This document shows positions 41,671 to 48,776 of a stretch of DNA of 48,776 nt, piece after piece (within the stretch, counting starts at the first letter, position 1; every line of letters starts with the position of its first letter). The notes under the pieces are model-generated. The model was not told the DNA's origin and ran no database searches. It saw only the letters and a list, made by a program, of their open reading frames with translations. The stretch is from an uncultured Acidimicrobiales bacterium (lineage in GTDB: Bacteria; Actinomycetota; Acidimicrobiia; Acidimicrobiales; SZUA-35), in the NCBI GenBank assembly GCA_937930695.1, contig CALHCB010000060.1:1-48776 (forward strand), in the 5' to 3' direction. The position numbers and the translations under genes were made by a program.

Positions 41671-42765
41671 GTGACCAGCTCGTTCGGCGACCTTTTCCGG
41701 ATCACTACCTTCGGCGAGTCGCACGGCGCTGCCGTGGGCGTGATCATCGATGGATGTCCTCCGCGGCTCGAATTGAGCCGCGATGAGGTCCAGTTCGACC
41801 TCGACCGACGGCGACCTGGCCAGAGCCGCCTCGTGACCCAGCGCGACGAAGCCGACCAAGTCGAGATTCTCTCGGGCGTGTTCGATGGTTTCACCACCGG
41901 AACGGCCCTGGCGATGATGGTGCGGAACGCCGACCAGAATCCGGGCGCCTACGACCACCTCAAAGACGTGTATCGCCCGAGTCATGCCGACTGGACCTAT
42001 CGGGCCAAGTACGGCATCCGCGACCATCGGGGTGGAGGCAGAGCCTCGGCTCGCGAGACCATCGGCCGAGTTGCCGGTGCTGCGGTGGCCCGCAAATTGT
42101 TGCGCACCGCGCTCGGGGTCGAAGTGTTGGCATGGGTGAGCCAAGTCCACGAGATCGACGCCGACGTGGACGCAAGCACCGTGACGCTCCAAGACGTCGA
42201 GGCCGATGCCACTCGATGCCCCGAGCCGGCAGCCGCTGCGGCCATGACTGAAGCGATTGAACAGGCGCGACGCGACGGCGACTCCCTCGGCGGCGTCGTC
42301 ACCTTCGTGGTGCGTGATGTTCCAGCCGGACTCGGCGAGCCAGTCTTCGACAAGATCGACGCCGACCTCGCCAAGGCAATGCTCTCACTGCCAGCGTCCA
42401 AAGGATTCGAGATCGGCAGCGGCTTTGCGGGCACTCGCCAGACCGGCCTCGCCCACAACGACCCCTACGTTCCTGGTCCCGACGGAGCTCCCGTTCTCGA
42501 AACCAACAATTCAGGCGGGATCCAGGGCGGGATGACCAGCGGCGGAGACATCGTCGGCCGTGTTGCCTTCAAGCCGACTGCAACCATCTCCTCAGAGCAA
42601 AAAACCACAACCGTTGATGGTGAGCTCACGACCCTGGCAGCCAAGGGACGTCACGATCCCTGTGTGCTCCCCCGAGCCGTGCCGATGGTCGAAGCCATGG
42701 CACTCCTCGTTGTTGCTGATCACTGGCTCCGTCAGCGGGCGGTTGACGTCCTACCCGTCGTCTGA
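41671..42765 (+). CDS. aroC: Chorismate synthase
   Basis: A 364-residue chorismate synthase, which converts 5-enolpyruvylshikimate-3-phosphate to chorismate with reduced FMN as a catalyst, the last common step to aromatic amino acids and other compounds. '[19 protein letters not shown]' at the start, '[20 protein letters not shown]', '[13 protein letters not shown]', '[14 protein letters not shown]' and '[17 protein letters not shown]' are the family signatures. GTG 41671 was preferred to GTG 41650 because it gives the normal N-terminus. Its stop overlaps the convergent PAC2 gene by 15 bases. No other shikimate genes are in the window. Confidence 0.96.
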   Translation: MTSSFGDLFRITTFGESHGAAVGVIIDGCPPRLELSRDEVQFDLDRRRPGQSRLVTQRDEADQVEILSGVFDGFTTGTALAMMVRNADQNPGAYDHLKDVYRPSHADWTYRAKYGIRDHRGGGRASARETIGRVAGAAVARKLLRTALGVEVLAWVSQVHEIDADVDASTVTLQDVEADATRCPEPAAAAAMTEAIEQARRDGDSLGGVVTFVVRDVPAGLGEPVFDKIDADLAKAMLSLPASKGFEIGSGFAGTRQTGLAHNDPYVPGPDGAPVLETNNSGGIQGGMTSGGDIVGRVAFKPTATISSEQKTTTVDGELTTLAAKGRHDPCVLPRAVPMVEAMALLVVADHWLRQRAVDVLPVV

Positions 42766-43641
42766 GTCGGGCGCCTCGTCGTCGTTGCCTCGCTCCCGGA
42801 GGAACGCCTCGACCTCTCCGGCCAGGTCCTCTCCCGAGGGCAAGAGTTCTTCGTTGGAATCAACCTGACGTTCGAGTTGGGTCACGAACTCACGAATCTC
42901 GTCGTCTGCTGTGACAGCGGAATCAACTCGGTTCTGCCACTCAACGACGTCACCATCGAGATCCTCATAGCCGGTCTGCACTCGCGTCGTCTGCTGAATA
43001 CGACGAAGGAGCGCCCTGGTTGCCTTGGGGTTCGGTGGAGCCGGTACGTAATGAGGGATCGAAACTCGAATTGAGATGATCGGGATCCCCGCACGGTGCA
43101 CACGATCGTTGATGACACCAATGACGCCGGTCGGTCCCTGATAGCTCGGGAGATCAAGATTCAATCGCTTCGCAAGCTCATGATCAGAGGCTGAACCTGT
43201 CACCGCGAGAGGACGGGTGTGGGGCACCATCGACACCATGGACCCAACTGTGACCACCATCTCTGAGCCGGTGCGACGGGCGATCTCCACGATTTGATCG
43301 GCGAACGTTCGCCATCGCAGATGAGGCTCGATCCCGGTCACCAACACCAGGTCACGTTCGTCCGACGTTTGGCACGTCGTCACGGTGGTCGTTGGCCAGG
43401 TCAGCTTGCGAACTCCGTCGTCGGGTAACGACACGATGGGCCGCGTCTCCTGAAAGTTGAAGAAGCCATCGGGGTCGATCTCGGCGATGTCCGTGGACTC
43501 CGAGCGGTCTCGAATCATGCCAAGGGCACTCGTCGCAGACTCAGCCGCGTCGAACAGGCCCTCGAAGGCCATGAGCAGGAGAGGACGTCGAAGCTTCGGG
43601 CGGATTTCGTCGGCGTTGTCGTGCCAGATCAGATCGGTCAC
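42751..43641 (-). CDS. PAC2-family protein
   Basis: A 296-residue protein of the PAC2 (proteasome assembly chaperone-like) family, common in actinobacteria (e.g. Rv2125/Rv2714-type). '[20 protein letters not shown]' opens the fold, '[20 protein letters not shown]' and '[20 protein letters not shown]' are conserved, and a C-terminal helical segment rich in acidic residues follows. Archaeal and eukaryotic relatives assist proteasome assembly; the role in bacteria is unproven. GTG 43641 (or 43644) is a plausible start; longer frames would enter the divergent MBL gene. It converges with aroC with a 15-base overlap. Confidence 0.87.
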   Translation of the reverse strand: MTDLIWHDNADEIRPKLRRPLLLMAFEGLFDAAESATSALGMIRDRSESTDIAEIDPDGFFNFQETRPIVSLPDDGVRKLTWPTTTVTTCQTSDERDLVLVTGIEPHLRWRTFADQIVEIARRTGSEMVVTVGSMVSMVPHTRPLAVTGSASDHELAKRLNLDLPSYQGPTGVIGVINDRVHRAGIPIISIRVSIPHYVPAPPNPKATRALLRRIQQTTRVQTGYEDLDGDVVEWQNRVDSAVTADDEIREFVTQLERQVDSNEELLPSGEDLAGEVEAFLRERGNDDEAPDSDDG

Positions 43642-43731
43642 CACGTCAGGATGGCCCAGTTCTGTCCAAGAAGCACAAGGGCACGATTCTGAAGAGGTAG
43701 CGAGCGCGGGGTTGGCACTAGTCTCGCCCGC

Positions 43732-44646
43732 GTGCAGGTTGACTGGGGTAGCGACGAACTGAAACTCACCGACGCCGTGAGCGTCCTGCGAGGAGCCGAA
43801 AACGGGGCATACCCGTCTGGCAACTCGCTGATGGTGAAAGGGGCAAGCGAGACGGTCGTCATCGATCCATCGGTCACGGTCGTGGCGAAGGGTGGGGCGC
43901 CCCAAGCAATCGATGCAGTCATCAACAGCCACGGCCATGAAGACCACATGCCTGGCAACGGACTTTTCACCGATGCTCGGCTTCATATTCACGAAGATGA
44001 TCTGATGGCGGCCCACAGCCTTGACGGGCTACTCGACATCTATGGACTCGAAGGCGAGCCGCGAACAGACTTCGGCAAGCAGATCGTCGAAGAGTTCAAC
44101 TACATGCCGCGCGAGGATGCACAGGGTTTCGTTGACGGAGACGTCTTCGACCTCGGAGGTGGCATCACGGTCGAAGCCGTTCACCTGCCTGGACATACAA
44201 AGGGCCACAGTGGTTTCAGAATCTCCGGAGGCGTGTTCTTCCTGTCGGACATCGATCTGACCGGATTCGGTCCCTACTACGGAGACGCGTGGAGCGACCT
44301 CGATCAATTCGAGGACAGCCTGCACCGGGTGCTGCCTGAAGAGGCCGATCATTACGTCACCTTCCACCACAAGGGCGTGATCTCCAGCCGGGAGACGTTC
44401 GTCGAAATGTGCACGAACTTTCTGGCCGTGATCGATAGCCGCCACCAGAAGATGCTCGACTATTTGGCGGAGCCCCGCACGATCGAAGAGATGGTCACGA
44501 CTCGTTTTGTGTACCGCCCGCATGTCGAACACGTCTTCGCCGATTCAGTTGAACGTCGAACTGCCGACCTCCATGTCGCTCGCATGCTTGACCGAGGCGA
44601 AGCCACCGAAGTTGATCCTGGCCGGTTCCAACGGACGAGCTCATGA
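43732..44646 (+). CDS. Metallo-beta-lactamase-fold hydrolase
   Basis: A 304-residue hydrolase. The zinc motif is 'NSHGHEDHMPG' (His67, His69, Asp71, His72); further ligands are in 'LPGHTKGHSGF' and 'FLSDIDLTG'. This broad family covers glyoxalase II, lactonases, thioesterases and nucleases; the 'FHHKGV' segment and C-terminal helical extension (about 220-300) match a common actinobacterial subgroup of unknown substrate. It has a GTG start. Its stop overlaps the next gene's ATG (ATGA at 44643-44646), so the hydroxyacid dehydrogenase is made together with it, suggesting a linked two-step reaction. Confidence 0.88.
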   Translation: MQVDWGSDELKLTDAVSVLRGAENGAYPSGNSLMVKGASETVVIDPSVTVVAKGGAPQAIDAVINSHGHEDHMPGNGLFTDARLHIHEDDLMAAHSLDGLLDIYGLEGEPRTDFGKQIVEEFNYMPREDAQGFVDGDVFDLGGGITVEAVHLPGHTKGHSGFRISGGVFFLSDIDLTGFGPYYGDAWSDLDQFEDSLHRVLPEEADHYVTFHHKGVISSRETFVEMCTNFLAVIDSRHQKMLDYLAEPRTIEEMVTTRFVYRPHVEHVFADSVERRTADLHVARMLDRGEATEVDPGRFQRTSS

Positions 44647-45599
44647 CCGAGTCGTTCGGCAAGATCCACATTTACACCGACTACATGCTGAAGCACGCGT
44701 CACCTGAGGCGCTGGCACCGTTCGAGGGTCGAGAGCTCATTCCGCTTCCTGACAACGAAGCCTTCCTCGACGCGATCGGCGACATCGAAGTGTTGTTCGG
44801 CTTCGGCATGGACCGCGATCACTGGGCAGAGGCAACGAGTCTTCGTCTCATCCAATGGATGGGTGCAGGCGTCGATGCGCTGTTGCCCGCTGTGGGTTTG
44901 CCCGACTCGGTCATCGTTGCGAATGCGAAAGGTAGCCACGAACCTCAGCTTCCGGAGTTCGCGATCGCCGCGCTTTTCACCATGAATTTCGGCTTCGCTG
45001 AACTCGCAGCTCAACAGGCAGACCATGTGTGGAGGATTCGCCGCTCGACTCCCCTCACCGGCAAGACCCTGTGCGTCAACGGTCTCGGCACCATCGGTCA
45101 GAGCATTGCTCGCCGAGCGATCGCGCTTGGAATGCGCGTTGTCGGTGTCCGCCGATCTGGTGAGCCAGTCGATGGTGTCGACAAGGTCGTCACACCTGAC
45201 CGGCGGCTCGAAGTCATGGACGGAGCGGACGCCCTTGTCACCATTGCTCCACTCACCGAGGAGACTCGCGGACAGATCGGAGCAGCCGAGTTCGCTGCGC
45301 TCAAGCCTGGAGCTCTCTTTGTCGACGTTGGTCGCGGTGGTGTGACCGACGTCGACGCAGCCGTTGAGGCGTTGCAAACGGGACAACTCGGAGCGGCAAC
45401 GATCGACGTGTTCGAAACCGAGCCGCTTCCAACAGATAGCCCTTACTGGGACGTGCCAAACCTCGCTGTCACCCCACACACGTCCGGCTGGTCGGGCGAC
45501 TACATCGACCGGCTCTTTCGAGCGCTTCATACCAATCTCACCGCGCTTGAACGGGGCGAGATGCCACCAACCGCCGTTGACCGTTCTCGGGGTTACTAA
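44643..45599 (+). CDS. D-2-hydroxyacid dehydrogenase
   Basis: A 318-residue NAD(P)-dependent dehydrogenase of the D-isomer family. The Rossmann motif is 'VNGLGTIGQSIARRA', and the catalytic residues are the Arg in 'VDVGRGG', the Glu in 'VFETEPLP' and the His in 'TPHTSGWSG'. It reduces 2-oxoacids or oxidises 2-hydroxyacids; glyoxylate/hydroxypyruvate reductase activity is possible. The N-terminal segment is of the short type, without an ACT domain. It is translationally coupled to the MBL-fold gene (ATGA overlap), and ends 25 bases before the convergent lipoprotein gene. Confidence 0.92.
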   Translation: MTESFGKIHIYTDYMLKHASPEALAPFEGRELIPLPDNEAFLDAIGDIEVLFGFGMDRDHWAEATSLRLIQWMGAGVDALLPAVGLPDSVIVANAKGSHEPQLPEFAIAALFTMNFGFAELAAQQADHVWRIRRSTPLTGKTLCVNGLGTIGQSIARRAIALGMRVVGVRRSGEPVDGVDKVVTPDRRLEVMDGADALVTIAPLTEETRGQIGAAEFAALKPGALFVDVGRGGVTDVDAAVEALQTGQLGAATIDVFETEPLPTDSPYWDVPNLAVTPHTSGWSGDYIDRLFRALHTNLTALERGEMPPTAVDRSRGY

Positions 45600-45624
45600 G
45601 CCTCACTCCGCTCGAGTCGTTGGA

Positions 45625-46158
45625 CTACTCGTCGGACGCTCCGAGGAGCTCTTCGGGCGTGAGGCAGGTCGCAAGGACGACACCAATCTCAAGTTCGAGG
45701 CGCGGCCCGATGCTGCTTTGCGGCACAAACCGATTGAGGATCAGCTCGGAGAAGAGATCGGCATCAAGCTCTGCTGCGGCGCACCTGATCGATTCCTCCG
45801 AAGCGTTCGGAGCCTGCGGGCGCATCGCTGTTGCCGCGAGCTCTTCGCCTTGGATACAGGTCACGATGCCATCCACGACCGAAGCGACGAGTTCGTCCTG
45901 CACTGCACCGCCGGCGTCAATCAGCGTCTGAGCTGACTCTTCGCCAAGACCATCGGCGACACAGGCGGCATCCTCATCGCTCAACTCGATGCCCGGTCCA
46001 CTTGCGAGTTCACGAAGTGCAGAGATCGCCTCGAGCCGTTGTTCTTCAGCCAGCTGGTTCGAGCTCGAGCAGGCGGTTACAACGACGCAGAGCGCGACAG
46101 TCCACCCGATGGTGTGGCATGAGGACCAGCGACGGAAAGCGATGAGCGAGGACAACAC
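45625..46158 (-). CDS. Putative lipoprotein of unknown function
   Basis: A 177-residue protein with a basic N-terminus, a hydrophobic segment (about 17-28) and a lipobox-like 'VVTAC' at Cys30, so it is probably lipid-anchored outside the membrane. The rest is mainly helical and acidic, with four further cysteines in 'AACVADGLG', 'VTCIQGEE', 'IRCAAAELD' and 'LATCLTPEE', spaced as if for two disulfides. I know no function. It lies between the convergent dehydrogenase gene and the GGDEF-EAL gene; the latter, on the same strand, ends 22 bases upstream, so co-transcription is likely. Confidence 0.7.
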   Translation of the reverse strand: MLSSLIAFRRWSSCHTIGWTVALCVVVTACSSSNQLAEEQRLEAISALRELASGPGIELSDEDAACVADGLGEESAQTLIDAGGAVQDELVASVVDGIVTCIQGEELAATAMRPQAPNASEESIRCAAAELDADLFSELILNRFVPQSSIGPRLELEIGVVLATCLTPEELLGASDE

Positions 46159-46180
46159 CCGCGACGCTACCGGCGATCAA

Positions 46181-48776
46181 CTACCAGCCCGTAGAGCGTT
46201 CGATCAACGCCGGGACTTTGCCATCCCAACCCTGACGGAACCAAGTCTCGATCCGACGCGAATCCATTGGCTTGCCGAGATAGAAGCCCTGGCCGTAGTC
46301 ACAGTTGAGGCGACGGAGCACGTCTGCCTGAGGAGGAGTTTCGATTCCTTCACCCACGGTTTTGGCGCCCAACGAGTGCGCCAATTCAACGACGCTGGAG
46401 ACGATCGTCTGTGCCTCGTCACTGGTGCAGATGTCGTCGATATAGCGCTTGTCGATCTTGAGCACGTCGAACGGCAGGTCTTTCAGCTGGTTGATTCCAG
46501 CTGAGCCTGAGCCGAAGTCGTCCACGGCGATCGACACGCCGAGACTGCGGAAGATGTCGAGTTGTTCGCCAAGCCATGCGGAGTCGTCGACCATCACGGT
46601 TTCGGTCAGTTCGATGGTGACGAACGCAGGATTGACCTCTGAGTCGAGAATGATCTGGCGCAGTCGGTCGGTCTCACCATCGAGTTCGAGCTGACGGGCC
46701 GAGACGTTGACACTCACGCTCAGGTTCTCGCCGCCTGGCAATGACTGATGCCATTCGTGCAGTTGGGTGCAGGCGGTCTCAAGTACCCAGCGACCGAGCT
46801 CGACGATTTCGCCGGAACTCTCGGCCATCGGGATGAAGACTCCAGGGGAGATGTTTCCTCGGATGGGGTGCTGCCAACGAAGCAACGCCTCGACGCTTCG
46901 AACCATTCGAGAACTGAGCGTGAGAACCGGCTGATAGGCGAGTCGGAATTGGTCGAGGCGCATGCCTTCACTAATGTCCGCTGCGATCTCGAAGTTCTCC
47001 GTCGCTTCTTCGCGCATCCAGTTCATGAAACGAACAAACGGCGCGGTCTTGTCGCTCTTCGCCATGTTGGTAGCAATGGCTGCGGCTTCAAGCAGAGCTC
47101 GCGACTGGGCAACGAGATCGTCGGTCACAACGAGACCAAACGACGCGTCGACCTTTCGCTCCTTGCCAGAAACTCGGAACGGACGCTCGAATACTCTCCT
47201 GATACGAGTGGCGAACGCTTCAACGTTTTCCACACTTTCGTGCACGGTGAGAATCGTGAACTCGTCGCCATTCGGCCGAGCAAGCACGTCGTCGCCTCGC
47301 AGTTCCGCACGAAGTCGGGCGGCCACATCGATGAGCAGCTGGTCACCAGTCTCGAAACCGAGGCTCTCGTTGACCGGGTGGAAGTTGTCGAGGTCGATGT
47401 GGATCACACCGAGCTGATCTTCGGGTGTCATCCGTTGCAGAACTCGTTCGAGCTCGCTGCGCAACGATGCACGGTTGAAGAGGCCGGTGAGTTCATCGTG
47501 CAACGCTTGGGTTCGAATCGCTTCTTCGAGCCGACGAGTTTCGGTGACATCCCGCATCGTCACCATGACGCCGCTCCCGAGGTCGGTCGCATCCGACAAG
47601 GAGATGGCCAACATGAGCTCAGCGCCGGTGTTGGTACGCACTGAAATGTCTGCCGTCGTATCTCCGGTTCGGACCTCGCGTCGAGCGATGAACGCGCTCA
47701 GGTCGGCTCGTCCGCGTTCGGTCAGGAACCCGCGAACGTCAGTACCGATCAACTCAGAGGCCCCATAGCCCAACAGTTTTTCAACGTTCTGACTGATGTA
47801 GTTGACCGTGTAGTCATCATCAATCACAGAGAACACGTCGCTGGCGTTCTCGACCATGGTTCGGTATTGCAACTCGGAGTTTCCGAGTTGGAGCTCGGCG
47901 AGTTTTCGCTCGTTGATGTCGGCGAAGGAGAACACCATGCCTTCGACGTCCGCGTCATCGGTGAGATCTCGGATGACCAGGGAGAGCCAGTGGTTGTAAC
48001 CATCGGCATGCGGGGCCCGAACGTCGGCTTCGTCGAGATTTCGATTCGGTGCGACATGCTCTCGAAGCGCCAGGATGTGCTCGCGATCCTCGGGGATAAC
48101 GAGATCGAGCGCATCGCTGCCCAAGATCTCATGCTCCTCGACACCGAGGAGACGTTCGAGCGTTGGGCTCACAAACTCCACGAGCTGCGTCTCGCCGTTC
48201 GCAACCAAGATGATGTCGTTCGAGTCCTGAACGAGGGCCCGGAATCGACGGTCAGAACGTTCCCGATGTTCACGCTCGCGGGCCGCAGCGACATCCAAAG
48301 CGAGCCGAGTATTCGCTGCCACCATTTCAATCTGGCTTGTCTCGACTGCGGTGAGAACTGGGGACGCTTCCACGAGCAGAACCGAGTCACGCCCCAGAGG
48401 GGCGACAACACGAGAGGCGTATTGAGAGTTCGGGCCCGTTCGATACTCGCCCCGCTGAAGCTCCTGGCTCACGACAGCTCGTTGGAGGTCCAGACCGTCC
48501 ACCGTTCGTGAGATGCCGTCGCCTCCGCCTTGAAGAGAGAATTCGCCGAATTCGTCAGCGATCAGAACTTCGGCGTAGCGAGTTCGGTGCTTCATGAGCA
48601 CTTCGTCGACGACAGCGGTCGCACGGTCGACGATCGCATTCGGGTCAGATGCCTTCAGCAGATCGGTTGTGTAGCTCCGCAGACGTTGTTCGGTCGTGGC
48701 CCAGCGATCCCGTTCTTGGGTGAGCAACATCGCCAAGAGCACCGTAAGGAAGCACAGCACGCCAATGGCCACCAAG
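46181..48776 (-). CDS. PAS-GGDEF-EAL signalling protein (N-terminus cut)
   Basis: At least 864 residues, with the 5' end beyond the window. The visible order is: membrane helix (first 20 residues), GAF-like region (about 40-160), PAS ('FRALVQDSNDIILVANGETQ'), PAS ('YRTMVENASDVFSVIDDDYT'), GGDEF (about 435-590) and EAL (about 605-860). The GGDEF signature is 'RPNGDEF', with Asn in place of the first Gly, so cyclase activity is doubtful. The EAL domain is complete: 'VEALLRWQHP', 'IELTETVM', 'VDDFGSGSAG', 'VLKIDKRYI' and 'GEGIET', so it should degrade cyclic di-GMP. It may oppose the diguanylate cyclase at 9828-11048. TTG 48775 is not a credible true start. Confidence 0.9.
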   Translation of the reverse strand, partial: LVAIGVLCFLTVLLAMLLTQERDRWATTEQRLRSYTTDLLKASDPNAIVDRATAVVDEVLMKHRTRYAEVLIADEFGEFSLQGGGDGISRTVDGLDLQRAVVSQELQRGEYRTGPNSQYASRVVAPLGRDSVLLVEASPVLTAVETSQIEMVAANTRLALDVAAAREREHRERSDRRFRALVQDSNDIILVANGETQLVEFVSPTLERLLGVEEHEILGSDALDLVIPEDREHILALREHVAPNRNLDEADVRAPHADGYNHWLSLVIRDLTDDADVEGMVFSFADINERKLAELQLGNSELQYRTMVENASDVFSVIDDDYTVNYISQNVEKLLGYGASELIGTDVRGFLTERGRADLSAFIARREVRTGDTTADISVRTNTGAELMLAISLSDATDLGSGVMVTMRDVTETRRLEEAIRTQALHDELTGLFNRASLRSELERVLQRMTPEDQLGVIHIDLDNFHPVNESLGFETGDQLLIDVAARLRAELRGDDVLARPNGDEFTILTVHESVENVEAFATRIRRVFERPFRVSGKERKVDASFGLVVTDDLVAQSRALLEAAAIATNMAKSDKTAPFVRFMNWMREEATENFEIAADISEGMRLDQFRLAYQPVLTLSSRMVRSVEALLRWQHPIRGNISPGVFIPMAESSGEIVELGRWVLETACTQLHEWHQSLPGGENLSVSVNVSARQLELDGETDRLRQIILDSEVNPAFVTIELTETVMVDDSAWLGEQLDIFRSLGVSIAVDDFGSGSAGINQLKDLPFDVLKIDKRYIDDICTSDEAQTIVSSVVELAHSLGAKTVGEGIETPPQADVLRRLNCDYGQGFYLGKPMDSRRIETWFRQGWDGKVPALIERSTGW

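Noticed and set aside
1..48776. CRISPR array, insertion sequence, prophage or replication origin
   Set aside because: No regularly spaced repeats, transposase or phage genes, and no DnaA-box cluster were seen.

Overview
The window is a dense, moderately GC-rich chromosomal segment with genes on both strands, short intergenic gaps, many GTG starts and several stop/start overlaps. The gene content (actinobacterial-type prenyl synthase, WS/DGAT acyltransferase, CYP125-like P450, MaoC-type dehydratases, LLM flavin/F420 oxidoreductase, PAC2 protein, envelope proteins with Thr-rich linkers, OmpA/BON protein resembling mycobacterial ArfA) points to a free-living actinobacterium, most likely of the Acidimicrobiia (Ilumatobacter-like). 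This placement is an inference from gene content. I see no phage, transposon, CRISPR array or plasmid functions; it reads as ordinary chromosome with accessory metabolic islands.

Layout. 1-3.9 kb: 3' end of xseB, a polyprenyl diphosphate synthase, and a NarL-type two-component system whose genes overlap. 4.1-9.8 kb: two coupled alpha/beta hydrolase genes (one lacking its nucleophile serine) divergent from prfC, then an anchored PQQ-type propeller protein and an enoyl-CoA-reductase-like SDR. 9.8-13.2 kb, minus strand: a diguanylate cyclase, an alpha/beta hydrolase and a P450. 13.3-22.8 kb: an O-methyltransferase, two paralogous FAD-GcvT (dimethylglycine/sarcosine dehydrogenase-like) proteins, a YeiH-type exporter divergent from a LysR regulator, and an MFS carrier; this is the most suggestive metabolic island. 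22.9 kb: tRNA-Ala(TGC). 23.1-29.0 kb: a CpdA-like phosphoesterase, arylamine N-acetyltransferase, isochorismatase-like hydrolase divergent from an AraC/GATase regulator, a membrane protein joining a cytoplasmic HTH to an outward-facing HExxH peptidase-like domain, a HIT protein and a DUF1697 protein. 29.1-33.0 kb, minus strand: a MaoC pair, a wax ester/triacylglycerol synthase, a lipase-like hydrolase and a PPOX-fold protein, together a lipid module. 33.0-38.5 kb: PIG-L deacetylase, GH2 glycosidase, a DUF389 membrane protein with a three-repeat tail, and a convergent OmpA/BON protein. 38.5-43.6 kb: trpB2, a small zinc ribbon, an LLM oxidoreductase coupled to a ferredoxin, aroC and a PAC2 protein. 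43.7-48.8 kb: a metallo-beta-lactamase-fold hydrolase coupled to a 2-hydroxyacid dehydrogenase, a lipoprotein, and a PAS-GGDEF-EAL protein cut by the window end.

The genes suggest aerobic heterotrophy on lipids, sterol-like compounds and methylated amines, neutral-lipid storage, and c-di-GMP signalling with both synthesis and breakdown. Four convergent gene pairs overlap at their 3' ends, and perfect dyads mark probable operators or terminators at 14.3, 19.5, 20.6, 24.9 and 40.2 kb. No gap longer than 300 bases lacks a gene. The largest are 3848-4115 (a hairpin and a possible small membrane ORF) and 29985-30235 (only a weak hairpin near the 3' end of the acyltransferase gene).
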